Shown piece by piece: positions 16,724 to 25,920 of a stretch of 64,000 bases of DNA. The notes beneath the pieces are model-generated. The model was not told where the DNA came from, did not search any database, and saw only the letters and a program-made list of their open reading frames with translations. The stretch covers positions 62,001-126,000 of the forward strand of contig NZ_FNHB01000002.1 in the NCBI RefSeq assembly GCF_900104455.1, written 5' to 3'. Each line of letters begins with the position of its first letter. Position 1 is the first letter of the stretch. The translations under genes and the position numbers were made by a program. Origin of the DNA: Dendrosporobacter quercicolus (lineage in GTDB: Bacteria > Bacillota > Negativicutes > DSM-1736 > Dendrosporobacteraceae).

Positions 16724-17767
16724 ATGGATTATGAGGCAGCGGTAAATGAGCTGATTGAAGGGGCGGCCAAGCCTCCAAATAGTTTGGGATTGCTGGAGAA
16801 ATATTTTCGTAAAGTTCTGTTGGCCTGGGAAACGATGCATGACGAACTGCGTCCGCATCATGTGGTGTTTGCCGCCGATAATGGTGTGGTAGAAGAAGGA
16901 ATTGCCGCTTTTCCGTCGTCCATCACTTATCTGCAGGGGAAAAATATGGTCGCCGGCGGCGCCACGATCAGTTGCTTTTGCAAAAGCAATGCGATTCCTT
17001 ATTCGGTAGTTGATGTCGGCGTGGACAATGAAAGCGCCGTGGGCCTTGACCGTAAAGTAGCCAGGGGAACCAAAAACTTTATGAAAACCGAGGCTATGAC
17101 TAAGGCTGAGTTTGAAGAAGCCTGGCGGGCAGGCGAGGAAACGGCAGCGGAACTGATTGGCGGGCAGGGGGTTAATTTACTGTCCTTTGGTGAAATGGGA
17201 ATCGGCAACACCACCACTTCAGCGGCGGTACTGCATGCTTTAACCGGTATGTTTCCTGAATTCTTGGTAGGCTATGGCGCAAGCCCGGTCAATAATGATT
17301 TCTTAAAAAGAAAACGCTTGGTGGTCGGTAACGGCGTGGCCCGGCATAAGGCTGCAATGCAAACAGTACCTGACATTCTCCGCTGTGTGGGCGGGTTTGA
17401 TATTGTGGCCATCTGCGCCGGGATGTCGGCGTGCGCCCGGCTGAAAACCCCGTTTGTGATTGACGGCTTTATTACCGCTGTGGCCTACGCGTGCGCCGCC
17501 AGACTGAACAGTGATATTGAAAAATATGCCATACCTTCGCATATTTCCAAAGAGCCAGGCATGGCTTACGCCCTGCTGCTGGGCAATATACTGGCCGATG
17601 ATGTCATCATCCGGGGCAATATGGCCCTGGGTGAGGGTACGGGAGCGGTGCTAATGGTATCCATTTTAAAAAGTACCGCCTTCGCCTTCTTTCATATGGC
17701 CCGGCTGGCGGATTTTGCCGCCGGTGATACGGATGACAAATCGCCTCAGGTGGCAATATCAGGATAA
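16724..17767 (+). CDS. cobT: CobT-family nicotinate-nucleotide:base phosphoribosyltransferase
   Basis: A 347-residue CobT-family enzyme, which makes the alpha-riboside phosphate of the lower-ligand base for cobamide synthesis. Both expected catalytic glutamates are visible: LSFGEMGIGNTTTSAA and MALGEGTGAVLM. The usual N-terminal signature KPPGSLGRLE reads KPPNSLGLLE here, and the C-terminus carries an extra polar tail. Sporomusa and relatives have divergent CobT homologues (ArsA/ArsB) that activate phenol or p-cresol, so the base used here may not be dimethylbenzimidazole; that is inference. AAGGAGGAG precedes the ATG, and a cobalamin riboswitch controls it. There is only one copy here, whereas ArsA and ArsB are normally adjacent. 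Confidence 0.9.
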   Translation: MDYEAAVNELIEGAAKPPNSLGLLEKYFRKVLLAWETMHDELRPHHVVFAADNGVVEEGIAAFPSSITYLQGKNMVAGGATISCFCKSNAIPYSVVDVGVDNESAVGLDRKVARGTKNFMKTEAMTKAEFEEAWRAGEETAAELIGGQGVNLLSFGEMGIGNTTTSAAVLHALTGMFPEFLVGYGASPVNNDFLKRKRLVVGNGVARHKAAMQTVPDILRCVGGFDIVAICAGMSACARLKTPFVIDGFITAVAYACAARLNSDIEKYAIPSHISKEPGMAYALLLGNILADDVIIRGNMALGEGTGAVLMVSILKSTAFAFFHMARLADFAAGDTDDKSPQVAISG

Positions 17768-17899
17768 CAATTACGACAAATTTGCTGTTAGATATGAATT
17801 TGTTGCTGTGCGCAGGAATAAAGATCATTTTTAGCCAATATTCCCCCTGTGAATGAAAATTCCTACAATTTGAATTAGCAATTCATGGGGGGGAGCTTT

Positions 17900-19120
17900 G
17901 TGCAGGATTGCAATCGTTTTACTTTGGGGGAAATTGTCAACACCCAAGTCTTGCAGGATATTCAGGATAAGTTCTCCGAGGCTACCGGTATAGGTGCTGT
18001 AATTGTCGATGCAGACGGTATTCCTGTGACCAAACCGAGCAACTTTACTGAATTTTGTCAATATATCAGATCAGATGCCGAGGGGCTGGCGCTGTGTATG
18101 GCTTGTGATGACCGGGGCGGCCGTAAAGCTGTGCAAAACCGGCGCCCGTGCGTTTACCATTGTCATGCCGGGCTGACTGATCTGGCTGCGCCGATTATTG
18201 TCAAGAACCAATATGTGGGCGCTTTTCTGGCGGGGCAAGTGGTGTCGCCGCAGCAAGACCGCGACACCAGGGCCGAAATGTTCAAGCTGACGTCGCCGCT
18301 GCCGCGCGATGCGGCAAAGCTTGGCGAGCTGTTTGACAAAGTGGAGATCATTCAGGAAAGCAGGCTCAAGGCCGCCGCCGATTTAGTATATATTATGTCC
18401 AATTATATTGTGGAGATCGGTGTTGCCAATATTATGCAGCGCCAGTTGATGGAGGAGATTCAGTCCAAGGCTGATCTGGAGACACTGCTGCGGGCTACCG
18501 AACTGAGGGCTCTGCAATCACAGGTCAATCCGCATTTTTTATTTAATACCCTCAATACCATTGCCCGGCTGGCTTTGCTGGAAGGGGCCGGCCGTACCCA
18601 GGAGATTGTCTATGCATTGTCTGATTTATTGCGTAATAACTTGCGGGATATTGAGGAGCTGCGGACTTTGGAGGAAGAAGTTAAATCAATTACCGATTAT
18701 CTGACCATTCAGAGAGTGCGGTTTGGCGACAGGATTAAAGCAAACATTCATGTGGAAACGCACCTTCTGGACACCCGTGTTCCGGCGCTGACTTTACAGC
18801 CCCTGGTCGAAAACGCGATCATTCATGGCATTGAGCCGAAAAAAGACGGCGGGCAGGTAACGATAAGCGGCTTTGTTGAAGATGGGACTTTAATTTTGGT
18901 TGTCAGCGACACCGGCATCGGGGTAACGCAGGACAGAATAAACGTAATTTTCCGGGCTGAGAGAAGGAAGGCAACCAAAGGCCAGACCACCGGCCTGGGA
19001 ATTGTTAACGTGCATAAGCGCATTCAGCATTATTTTGGCAATGACTATGGAATTAAGATGGAGAGTGAGGTTGGTCAGGGGACCAATATCTACATTCGTC
19101 TGCCCTATTGTCAGTCTTAG
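17900..19120 (+). CDS. PocR-domain sensor histidine kinase (LytS/YesM type)
   Basis: About 406 residues. Residues about 5-170 form a PocR domain, a ligand sensor tied to propanediol/glycerol use, with the cysteine-rich segments CMACDDRGG and CVYHCHAGLTDLAAPI. A short coiled region is followed by the His_kinase domain with the phosphorylated His212 in QSQVNPHFLFNTLNTIARL and an ATPase domain (LQPLVENAIIHG, VVSDTGIGV, TGLGIVNVHKRI). There is no membrane helix, so it is cytoplasmic and probably senses an internal signal. The GTG at 17900 is preferred over the ATG at 17885, because the G-rich ribosome binding site lies between them. A response regulator gene follows after 24 bases, and the pdu operon lies just downstream. 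Confidence 0.92.
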   Translation: MQDCNRFTLGEIVNTQVLQDIQDKFSEATGIGAVIVDADGIPVTKPSNFTEFCQYIRSDAEGLALCMACDDRGGRKAVQNRRPCVYHCHAGLTDLAAPIIVKNQYVGAFLAGQVVSPQQDRDTRAEMFKLTSPLPRDAAKLGELFDKVEIIQESRLKAAADLVYIMSNYIVEIGVANIMQRQLMEEIQSKADLETLLRATELRALQSQVNPHFLFNTLNTIARLALLEGAGRTQEIVYALSDLLRNNLRDIEELRTLEEEVKSITDYLTIQRVRFGDRIKANIHVETHLLDTRVPALTLQPLVENAIIHGIEPKKDGGQVTISGFVEDGTLILVVSDTGIGVTQDRINVIFRAERRKATKGQTTGLGIVNVHKRIQHYFGNDYGIKMESEVGQGTNIYIRLPYCQS

Positions 19121-19144
19121 TTTAAAAGAAGGAGCAGCAAGAGG

Positions 19145-20764
19145 ATGTATACATTACTGATAGCGGAAGATGAAGCGCTTGAGCGGCAGGCCTTGCGATA
19201 TATTATCACTCAGCAGTGTCCGGAGGTTAACATCGTTGGCGAGGCGGGCGACGGAACGAGTGCGGTCCGCGAAGCGGCGCAGCAGCAGCCGGACATTGTT
19301 CTGCTTGATATCAGAATGCCGGAAATGAACGGACTGGAAGCTGCCAAGGCTATCAGGGCAATTCTGCCTGAGGTTAGAATCGTGATGTTGACGGCTTTCG
19401 ATGAGTTTGAATACGCCAAGCAGGCCTTGAAAATCGGTGCGGTGGAGTATTTGCTTAAACCGCTGCGTCCGGACGATTTGGTGAAAGCCCTGGCTGCTGT
19501 TACCGAGCAAGTGGGACTGGCCAAACGCAAGGTTCGCGAGGACTTGCAGATCCGGCAGAGCCTGAAAGAGGCGGCGCCTTATATCAAAATGTCGTTTGTG
19601 CAGGATTTAATCGCCGGCAATATTACAGAGCTGCACCAATTTCACGAGCGGGCCGGTTTTTTAGGCATGGAGGTTACCACCGGCGTGGTGATGGTACTGG
19701 ATATCGACAATTTTAAGCAATTAACCCGTAATGAACCTGAACTGAAAAAACAACTGGTTAAGCAGCAGCTGTACCGGATAACTGCCGATGCCGCCGGCTC
19801 CAATGTGCTGGTTACCCCCTTTAGCAGCGATCATATTATTATTATTTCAGGGCAATCAGCTTTAGATCAGCCTGAGGCGGTAAAAGCCGAGGCTATTGAA
19901 CTGGCTGAAAAAATTCGCAAGGCGATTGTCGGCATCATGGGGATCAGCATTACCATTGGCATCGGCCGGCATTACCGTGATCCGCGGGATATGCATAAGT
20001 CTTATGTAGAGGCAGTTAATGCCCAGCGGCAGCGGTTTTATCTCGGGGACAACCAGATTATTCATATTGAGGATATTCCCCATTTGAGCGGGCAGCCCTT
20101 TCATTATCCGTTCCAAAATGAACGGGCCGTTCTGGAGCGGGTCCGCTGCGGCGACCGCAAGCAGGCCAGGGAAGCTCTGGCCGCCCTGCTTGAAGAAATA
20201 TTCGCCAAAAGCGGCAGTGTTGACATCATTAAAGCCTCGGTGCTGGAGCTGCTGATTGTCCTGTCCCGGGCCGCCATCGAGGGCGGCGCAAGCCTGGAGC
20301 AGCTTACGCTGTTGAATTTCGATCATATCAATAAATTGATGCAGTGCGCCAATAAAGATCAAGTGCATCGCTGGATGTTTGATTCGCTGGACAGTTTTTT
20401 AGATAACATGCTGGAAAACCGCAGCGGGATGAACACCCGGGTCATCAACAAGGCCTGTGAGTTTATCGTAAAAAATTGTCACCGCAATATCTCGCTGGAA
20501 GAGGTTTCTCAATTTGTTCATTTAAGCCCGTTTTACTTTAGCCGTCTGTTTAAGCAGGATAAAGGCTGCAATTTTGTGGATTTTCTGACCAAGGCCAGAG
20601 TGGACAAGGCCAAACTATTGCTGCAAAACTTTGATTATACCATTGTCAGAATTGCCGCCGATTCGGGTTACCACGATGCCAGTTATTTTTGCCGGGTATT
20701 CCGTCAGGAGGTTGGTATGACGCCCAACCAGTACCGCAATGAATTGCGGCGGGGCAAACGATGA
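19145..20764 (+). CDS. AraC-type response regulator (YesN-like), partner of the PocR kinase
   Basis: A 539-residue regulator. It has an N-terminal receiver domain (LLIAEDEALERQALR; phosphoacceptor Asp55 in IVLLDIRMPEMNG; KP in VEYLLKPLRPDDL), a middle region of about 270 residues, and a C-terminal AraC pair of helix-turn-helix motifs (about 435-535) with ISLEEVSQFVHLSPFYFSRLF and AADSGYHDASYFCRVFR. It is co-transcribed with the PocR kinase. In other Firmicutes such pairs activate the adjacent propanediol microcompartment operon, which begins 360 bases downstream here, so activation of pdu is the likely role. The binding site was not identified. Confidence 0.93.
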   Translation: MYTLLIAEDEALERQALRYIITQQCPEVNIVGEAGDGTSAVREAAQQQPDIVLLDIRMPEMNGLEAAKAIRAILPEVRIVMLTAFDEFEYAKQALKIGAVEYLLKPLRPDDLVKALAAVTEQVGLAKRKVREDLQIRQSLKEAAPYIKMSFVQDLIAGNITELHQFHERAGFLGMEVTTGVVMVLDIDNFKQLTRNEPELKKQLVKQQLYRITADAAGSNVLVTPFSSDHIIIISGQSALDQPEAVKAEAIELAEKIRKAIVGIMGISITIGIGRHYRDPRDMHKSYVEAVNAQRQRFYLGDNQIIHIEDIPHLSGQPFHYPFQNERAVLERVRCGDRKQAREALAALLEEIFAKSGSVDIIKASVLELLIVLSRAAIEGGASLEQLTLLNFDHINKLMQCANKDQVHRWMFDSLDSFLDNMLENRSGMNTRVINKACEFIVKNCHRNISLEEVSQFVHLSPFYFSRLFKQDKGCNFVDFLTKARVDKAKLLLQNFDYTIVRIAADSGYHDASYFCRVFRQEVGMTPNQYRNELRRGKR

Positions 20765-20880
20765 CAGGCTGCAAAAAGCGGCGCCGGCGGCAAAATCCCA
20801 AAAACGAGCAATATATCACCTTTTGCCGGCGGTGTGGATAAATAACAGAGGTTTTTCGGCGACCGGTCTAACCTATAGTA

Positions 20881-20908
20881 AAGGATTGCTTTAGAGCAAT
20901 CCTTTTTT
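20881..20908 (+). terminator. Terminator of the two-component operon
   Basis: AAGGATTGCT (20881-20890) pairs perfectly with AGCAATCCTT (20895-20904), and a T-run follows. It cuts off the regulator genes from the pdu operon. Confidence 0.88.
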
Positions 20909-21125
20909 GCGTTTAAAAACATAAATATCATGTATTCCGGCAATAATATTCAGCATCTCCGGCGGTCGGAATTTTATTGTCAACAGCCGGTTTCAGGCGG
21001 CGCAAATAAGTACAGCTAGTACGCAATATTCACTCAAGGTATTGGCGTAAAACAAGCATATTTAATTAGTGCAGAAGATTTACATCATTTTCGAAAGATT
21101 TGCAAAAAGACTGTGAGGTAACGTC
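20909..21125. promoter_or_regulatory. Probable pdu operon control region
   Basis: About 215 bases between the terminator and pduU. The pdu promoter must lie here if the operon is transcribed separately. A TTGGCG at 21042-21047 and an AT-rich TTTAAT at 21061-21066 are present but too close together for a standard promoter, which is common where an AraC-type activator is required. No clear repeat for the activator was found. Confidence 0.35.
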
Positions 21126-21467
21126 ATGACGACCGATAAGCCCAGAGTGGTACAGGAGTACGTGCCAGGCAAGCAGGTAACCCTGGCGCATCTGATTGCC
21201 AATCCCAAAAAGGAATTATGCGAAAAGCTAGGACTTACGACCAGCTCCGCTATTGGAATCCTGACCATAACGCCGTGCGAAGCGGCTATCATCGCGGCGG
21301 ATGTGGCAACCAAAACCGCCAATGTCCAAATTGGCTTTATGGACCGGTTCACCGGTTCGCTGGTGGTCACCGGACCGGTATCGGCGGTGGAAGCAGCCTT
21401 AAGCCAGGTGACCAATGTACTGACCAGCGGGCTTGGTTTTAGCGGTCCCAAGCTGACCAGGTCCTAA
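21126..21467 (+). CDS. pduU: Microcompartment shell protein PduU/EutS type
   Basis: A 113-residue circularly permuted BMC-domain protein. It has the N-terminal extension ([20 protein letters not shown]) that forms the small beta-barrel plug in PduU/EutS hexamers, followed by [22 protein letters not shown] and [20 protein letters not shown]. It forms a minor facet hexamer of the shell. It opens the operon and is followed within 2 bases by the EutP/PduV gene, the same pairing seen in other pdu/eut loci. PduU and EutS cannot be separated by sequence alone; the operon context favours PduU. Confidence 0.93.
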   Translation: MTTDKPRVVQEYVPGKQVTLAHLIANPKKELCEKLGLTTSSAIGILTITPCEAAIIAADVATKTANVQIGFMDRFTGSLVVTGPVSAVEAALSQVTNVLTSGLGFSGPKLTRS

Positions 21468-21469
21468 AG

Positions 21470-21916
21470 ATGAAAAAAGTAATGCTGGTCGGAGCGGTAG
21501 GAGCGGGCAAAACTTCGCTGATTCATGCGCTGAATAACAACGAGTCGCAGGCGGATAAAACCAGTAGTATTTACTTTCATGACGGGGCAATCGACACCCC
21601 AGGCGAGTATGCGCAGATTCCGCGTTTTTATTCGGCTTTGCTGGTAACGGCGGTCGAGTCGGAAATGGTCATTGTGGTGCAGGATGCGACGCAAAGCAGA
21701 GCGGTTTTGCCGCCGGGATTTGCCGGAATGTTTACCCGTCCGGTCATCGGGGTTGTAACCAAAACGGATCTGCCGTCGGCCAACAGGGATAAAGCAGTGG
21801 CTTGTTTACGGGAGGCAGGCGTTAAACAGCCGGTGTTTTTTGTTTCGGCGCTCACCGGCGAGGGGCTGAAGGAGCTTGCCGATTATCTTGCTGAAGGGGG
21901 GTGTAAAGGTGAGTGA
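21470..21916 (+). CDS. pduV: EutP/PduV-family small GTPase
   Basis: A 148-residue Ras-like P-loop protein with Walker [15 protein letters not shown], a DTPGEY switch, TKTD (guanine specificity) and a VSALTGEG loop. PduV associates with the microcompartment surface, and EutP homologues have been reported as acetate kinases; which applies here is open. It starts 2 bases after pduU, and its 3' end overlaps the pduA start. Confidence 0.9.
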   Translation: MKKVMLVGAVGAGKTSLIHALNNNESQADKTSSIYFHDGAIDTPGEYAQIPRFYSALLVTAVESEMVIVVQDATQSRAVLPPGFAGMFTRPVIGVVTKTDLPSANRDKAVACLREAGVKQPVFFVSALTGEGLKELADYLAEGGCKGE

Positions 21917-22184
21917 AGCGTTAGGATTAATTGAAACCAAAGGCCTGATTGGCGCTATTGAAGCTGCTGATGCTATGGTTAAAGCCGCCAATGTCATTTT
22001 GATAGGTTATGAAAAAATCGGCTCAGGGCTGATTACCGTTATGGTTCGCGGCGATGTTGGCGCAATTAAGGCTGCTACCGATGCCGGCGCCGCCGCCGCG
22101 CAAAAAGTCGGCGAAGTGGTTTCTGTTCATGTGATTCCCCGTCCACATACCGATGTGGAGCAAATCCTTCCTAAACTGAAGTAA
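21909..22184 (+). CDS. pduA: Major hexameric BMC shell protein PduA
   Basis: A 91-residue single BMC-domain protein: [20 protein letters not shown], then [16 protein letters not shown] and the pore-lining stretch preceded by [15 protein letters not shown], ending [13 protein letters not shown]. It forms the flat hexameric facets and the propanediol entry pore. It overlaps the previous gene by 8 bases; the GTG at 21909 follows AAAGG. It is very similar to the second copy (pduJ) at 28764. Confidence 0.94.
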   Translation: MSEALGLIETKGLIGAIEAADAMVKAANVILIGYEKIGSGLITVMVRGDVGAIKAATDAGAAAAQKVGEVVSVHVIPRPHTDVEQILPKLK

Positions 22185-22209
22185 GCAATCATTTGGAGGT
22201 GGAGTACTT

Positions 22210-23004
22210 ATGCAAGAACAGTTGATCGATAAAGTAATGGAAGAAATCAAAAAGCGCATGGAAGGCCAGTCCGGTTCGGCCGTGGCTGCCCAGCCGGCGT
22301 CGAAAAGCGGTTCTAATCCCGGAATTACCGAGTTTGTCGGTACGGCAATTGGCGATACGATTGGTTTGGTTATTGCCAATGTTGATCCTATGCTGCACCA
22401 AAAGATGAAACTTGATCCCAAGTACCGCTCAATCGGCATTCTGGGCGCAAGAACAGGAGCCGGACCTCATATCATGGCGGCTGATGAGGCGGTTAAAGCC
22501 ACCAACACCGAGATTGTGGCTGTGGAACTGGCCCGCGATACCAAAGGCGGCGCAGGCCATGGCAGCCTGATTATCTTTGGGGCTGAAGAGGTTTCTGATG
22601 CCCGCCGGGCAATTGAAGTTGCGCTGAAAGAATTAAACCGCACCTTTGGTGATGTTTACGGCAATGATGCCGGTCATATTGAACTGCAATACACGGCGCG
22701 GGCCAGTTATGCCGTAAATAAGGCCTTCGGCGCGCCCCTCGGCAAGGCTTTTGGCCTGATTGTCGGCGCTCCGGCCGCGATTGGCGTTTTAATGTCCGAT
22801 GTGGCGGTCAAGACCGCCAATGTGGAACTGGTCGCCTATTCCAGTCCGGCCAACGGCACCAGCTTTTCCAATGAAGTGATTCTCATGGTGACCGGCGATT
22901 CCGGCGCAGTTCGCCAGTCGGTGACTGCCGCCCGGGAGGTTGGCAAAAAATTATTGGAAGCTATGGCAGGCCCGGCTCCATCAAGCACTACACCGTACAT
23001 CTAA
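22210..23004 (+). CDS. pduB: Tandem-domain BMC shell protein PduB
   Basis: A 264-residue trimeric shell protein with two fused BMC domains. It has the N-terminal extension (QLIDKVMEEIKKRMEG) that in other species ties the enzyme core to the shell. Conserved segments are FVGTAIGDTIGLVIANVD, GARTGAGPHIMAADEAVKAT and the second domain GLIVGAPAAIGVLMSDVAVKTANVE. GGAGGTGGAG precedes the ATG. It lies between pduA and the diol dehydratase genes, the standard order. Confidence 0.95.
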   Translation: MQEQLIDKVMEEIKKRMEGQSGSAVAAQPASKSGSNPGITEFVGTAIGDTIGLVIANVDPMLHQKMKLDPKYRSIGILGARTGAGPHIMAADEAVKATNTEIVAVELARDTKGGAGHGSLIIFGAEEVSDARRAIEVALKELNRTFGDVYGNDAGHIELQYTARASYAVNKAFGAPLGKAFGLIVGAPAAIGVLMSDVAVKTANVELVAYSSPANGTSFSNEVILMVTGDSGAVRQSVTAAREVGKKLLEAMAGPAPSSTTPYI

Positions 23005-23022
23005 CAGGCGGGAGGTAAAGCA

Positions 23023-24693
23023 ATGAAAAGACAAAAAAGATTTGAAGTACTGGCGGACCGTCCTGTAAATCAGGATGGCTATGTAGTCGAGTGGCCGGAG
23101 GTTGGGTTGATTGCAATGGGCAGTCCGAATGATCCGGTGCCCAGCATTAAAGTGGAAAATGGCAAAATTGTTGAAATGGACGGAGTGTCAAGAGAAAACT
23201 TTGACTTTATCGAGCAGTTTATTGCCGATTATGCCATTGACATTGCCGTGACGCAAAAGGCGATGGCCATGGACGCTGCGGCGATTGCCAAAATGCTGGT
23301 TGACGTTAATGTGCCCCGGGAGGAAATCGTTAAGCTTGTCGGTGGTTTGACACCCGCTAAACTGGCGGCGGTTTTTAATACAATGAATGTTGTGGAAATG
23401 ATGATGGCGATGCAAAAAATGCGGGCCCGTAAAATTCCTTCCAACCAATGCCACATTACCAATATTAACGATAACCCGGTGCTGATTGCCGCTGACGGTG
23501 CGGAAGCGTCTTTACGCGGCTTTGACGAGATGGAAACAACCGTTGCTGTTGTACGTTATGCGCCGTTTAATGCGCTGGCGCTGCTGATCGGTTCACAGGC
23601 CGGCCGGGGCGGCACGCTCATCCAATGCTCGTTGGAAGAGGCAACCGAGCTGCAACTGGGGATGCGTGGAATTACCGCCTATGCCGAAACCATTTCGGTC
23701 TATGGTACGGAAAACGTATTTGTTGACGGTGATGATACCCCCTGGTCCAAAGGATTTCTGGCTTCGGCTTATGCTTCAAGGGGTCTGAAAATGCGCTTTA
23801 CATCCGGAACCGGGGCCGAAGTCCAGATGGGCTACGCCGAGGGAAAATCAATGCTGTACCTGGAAATCCGCTGCATTATGGTGGCCCGGGGCGCAGGCGT
23901 GCAGGGGCTGCAAAACGGCTCGGTAAGCTGCGTCGGGGTACCGGCGGCAGTACCGTCCGGCATCAGGGCGATCTTGGCGGAAAACTTATGCGCCGCCATG
24001 CTTGACCTGGAGGTTGCTTCCAGCAACGATCAGACCTTTACCCATTCCGATCTGCGCCGGACTGCCCGGACCTTGATGCAATTCCTGCCGGGCACTGACT
24101 TTATCTGCTCCGGTTACAGCGGCGTGCCGAACTATGACAATATGTTCGCCGGTTCCAACTGGGATGTTGACGATTATGACGACTGGAATATTATCCAGCG
24201 GGATTTAAAAGTAGACGGCGGTCTGCGTCCTGCTTCGGAGCAGGAAGTCATCGCCGTACGCAATCAGGCGGCCAAGGCCATCCAGGCTGTATTTAAAGAA
24301 TTCGGGTTCCCGGAAATTACCGACGCTGAGGTTGAAGCGGCCACTTATGCGCATGGCAGTAAAGATGTTCCGGCCCGGAATGTGGTTGAGGACATCAAGG
24401 CGGCCCAGGAAATGATGAACCGCGGCATTACCGGAATTGATGTTGTCAAGGCTTTGGCCAAGCATGGCTTTAATGATTTGGCAACCTCGGTGCTTAATCT
24501 GCTCAAACAACGGATTTCCGGCGATTATCTACATACCGCCGCTATTCTGGATAAAGAATTCAATGTAATCAGCGCTGTCAACAGCCGCAATGATTACCGC
24601 GGCCCAGGCACAGGTTATCAGATGAGCGAAGAGCGCTGGAATGAAATTAAGGCCATAAAACAGGCGGTTAATCCAGCCGATTTTGATGTTTGA
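23023..24693 (+). CDS. pduC: B12-dependent propanediol/glycerol dehydratase, large subunit
   Basis: A 556-residue protein of the normal length for the alpha subunit of diol dehydratase. It carries the TIM-barrel active site that binds adenosylcobalamin and the diol, and converts 1,2-propanediol to propionaldehyde (or glycerol to 3-hydroxypropionaldehyde). It begins RFEVLADRPVNQDGYVVEWP and contains VDGDDTPWSKGFLASAYAS, GTGAEVQMGYAEGKSM, CIMVARGAGVQGLQNGS and the late segment CSGYSGVPNYDNMFAGSNWD, all characteristic. Sequence alone does not settle whether propanediol or glycerol is the main substrate. It is followed by the medium and small subunits and both reactivase subunits. Confidence 0.96.
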   Translation: MKRQKRFEVLADRPVNQDGYVVEWPEVGLIAMGSPNDPVPSIKVENGKIVEMDGVSRENFDFIEQFIADYAIDIAVTQKAMAMDAAAIAKMLVDVNVPREEIVKLVGGLTPAKLAAVFNTMNVVEMMMAMQKMRARKIPSNQCHITNINDNPVLIAADGAEASLRGFDEMETTVAVVRYAPFNALALLIGSQAGRGGTLIQCSLEEATELQLGMRGITAYAETISVYGTENVFVDGDDTPWSKGFLASAYASRGLKMRFTSGTGAEVQMGYAEGKSMLYLEIRCIMVARGAGVQGLQNGSVSCVGVPAAVPSGIRAILAENLCAAMLDLEVASSNDQTFTHSDLRRTARTLMQFLPGTDFICSGYSGVPNYDNMFAGSNWDVDDYDDWNIIQRDLKVDGGLRPASEQEVIAVRNQAAKAIQAVFKEFGFPEITDAEVEAATYAHGSKDVPARNVVEDIKAAQEMMNRGITGIDVVKALAKHGFNDLATSVLNLLKQRISGDYLHTAAILDKEFNVISAVNSRNDYRGPGTGYQMSEERWNEIKAIKQAVNPADFDV

Positions 24694-24716
24694 CTTAGGA
24701 CAAGGGGGGTAATGTG

Positions 24717-25361
24717 ATGCAAATGAATGAGCAAATGATTCGCGAAATAGTACTGCAGGTTCTGCAAAGCGTGGAACAGCCATCCCGGCAGCCTGTCAAA
24801 TCAGCAACTGTTGGCCGTGCTGTCAAGTTAGTGGAAAAAGGGGAAGCGCGTCCGGGCTCCAAAGCCGATGAGGTAATCGTTGCCCTGGCGCCGGCTTTTG
24901 GCAAATACCAGAATAAAACGATCGTTGATATTCCGCACAGCGATGTATTGCGGGAAATGATTGCCGGGATTGAGGAAGAAGGGCTGACCGCCAGGGTTGT
25001 GCGGGTGCTGCGCAGTTCGGATGTGGCATTTGTCGCGCATGACGCCGCCAAAATCAGCGGCTCGGGAATCGCCATCGGCATTCAGTCCCGGGGAACTACG
25101 ATCATTCATCAAAAAGACTTGCCGCCGCTGAGCAATCTGGAGCTGTTTCCCCAGTCGCCGCTCCTGGACCTGGAAACTTACCGGGCGATTGGCCGTAATG
25201 CCGCCCAATACGCCAAAGGCGGTTCGCCGGTACCGGTGCCGACCCGCAATGACCAGATGGCCAGGCCTAAATTTCAGGCCAAAGCGGCTGTTCTGCATAT
25301 CAAAGAAACCGAACATGTCGTTCCGGGAAGTAAGCCGGTAGAATTGAGCGTTGAATTTTAA
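24717..25361 (+). CDS. pduD: Propanediol/glycerol dehydratase, medium subunit
   Basis: About 214 residues, beta subunit of diol dehydratase. The N-terminal 17 residues ([17 protein letters not shown]) form the amphipathic encapsulation helix that targets the enzyme to the microcompartment lumen. After a linker comes the B12-contacting domain ([59 protein letters not shown]). The ATG at 24717 is used because the G-run at 24704-24709 is well placed; an in-frame GTG lies one codon earlier. Confidence 0.95.
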   Translation: MQMNEQMIREIVLQVLQSVEQPSRQPVKSATVGRAVKLVEKGEARPGSKADEVIVALAPAFGKYQNKTIVDIPHSDVLREMIAGIEEEGLTARVVRVLRSSDVAFVAHDAAKISGSGIAIGIQSRGTTIIHQKDLPPLSNLELFPQSPLLDLETYRAIGRNAAQYAKGGSPVPVPTRNDQMARPKFQAKAAVLHIKETEHVVPGSKPVELSVEF

Positions 25362-25380
25362 AAACGGAGGTGAAGAAAGT

Positions 25381-25908
25381 ATGAGTCAACAACAATTAGT
25401 GGAAGATATCATTCGCGAAGTACTGAAAACCATGCATAAACCGCCGCAGGCAGTTCCGGTTGCCGGTGCTCCGGCCGCTGCTGCGGGCGCAAAAGGATTA
25501 AACCCGGCCAGCGACTATCCGCTGGCGGCTAAACGGCCGGAACTGGTAAAAAGTCCAACCGGTAAAAGTCTGGCCGAGATTACGATGGATAAGGTTCTGC
25601 ATGGCGATGTTAAAGCTGAGGATGTCCGGATCAGTCCAGACACTCTCAGGCTGCAAGCCGAGATCGCCGATGGCGTCGGCCGGACGCAACTGGCCAATAA
25701 TATGCGCCGGGCGGCTGAATTAACAGCCATTCCAGACGAACGTATTCTGGAAATTTATAATGCTTTGCGCCCGTACCGTTCAACCAAAGCTGAGTTATTG
25801 GCCATTGCCGACGAATTGGACGCTCGCTATGGCGCTAAAATTAATGCAGCTTTTGTGCGGGAGGCTGCGGGGGTTTACGAACGCCGTAACCGTTTAAGAG
25901 CAGACTAA
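25381..25908 (+). CDS. pduE: Propanediol/glycerol dehydratase, small subunit
   Basis: A 175-residue gamma subunit of diol dehydratase. It begins with an amphipathic helix (QQLVEDIIREVLKTM) like that of PduD, then an Ala/Pro linker and the conserved domain (YPLAAKRPELVKSPTGKSL, DVRISPDTLRLQAEIA, ERILEIYNALRPYRSTKAEL). The ATG at 25381 follows GGAGGTGAAG at good spacing. It lies 19 bases after pduD and 12 bases before pduG. Confidence 0.95.
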   Translation: MSQQQLVEDIIREVLKTMHKPPQAVPVAGAPAAAAGAKGLNPASDYPLAAKRPELVKSPTGKSLAEITMDKVLHGDVKAEDVRISPDTLRLQAEIADGVGRTQLANNMRRAAELTAIPDERILEIYNALRPYRSTKAELLAIADELDARYGAKINAAFVREAAGVYERRNRLRAD

Positions 25909-25920
25909 GGTGGGAAGACA

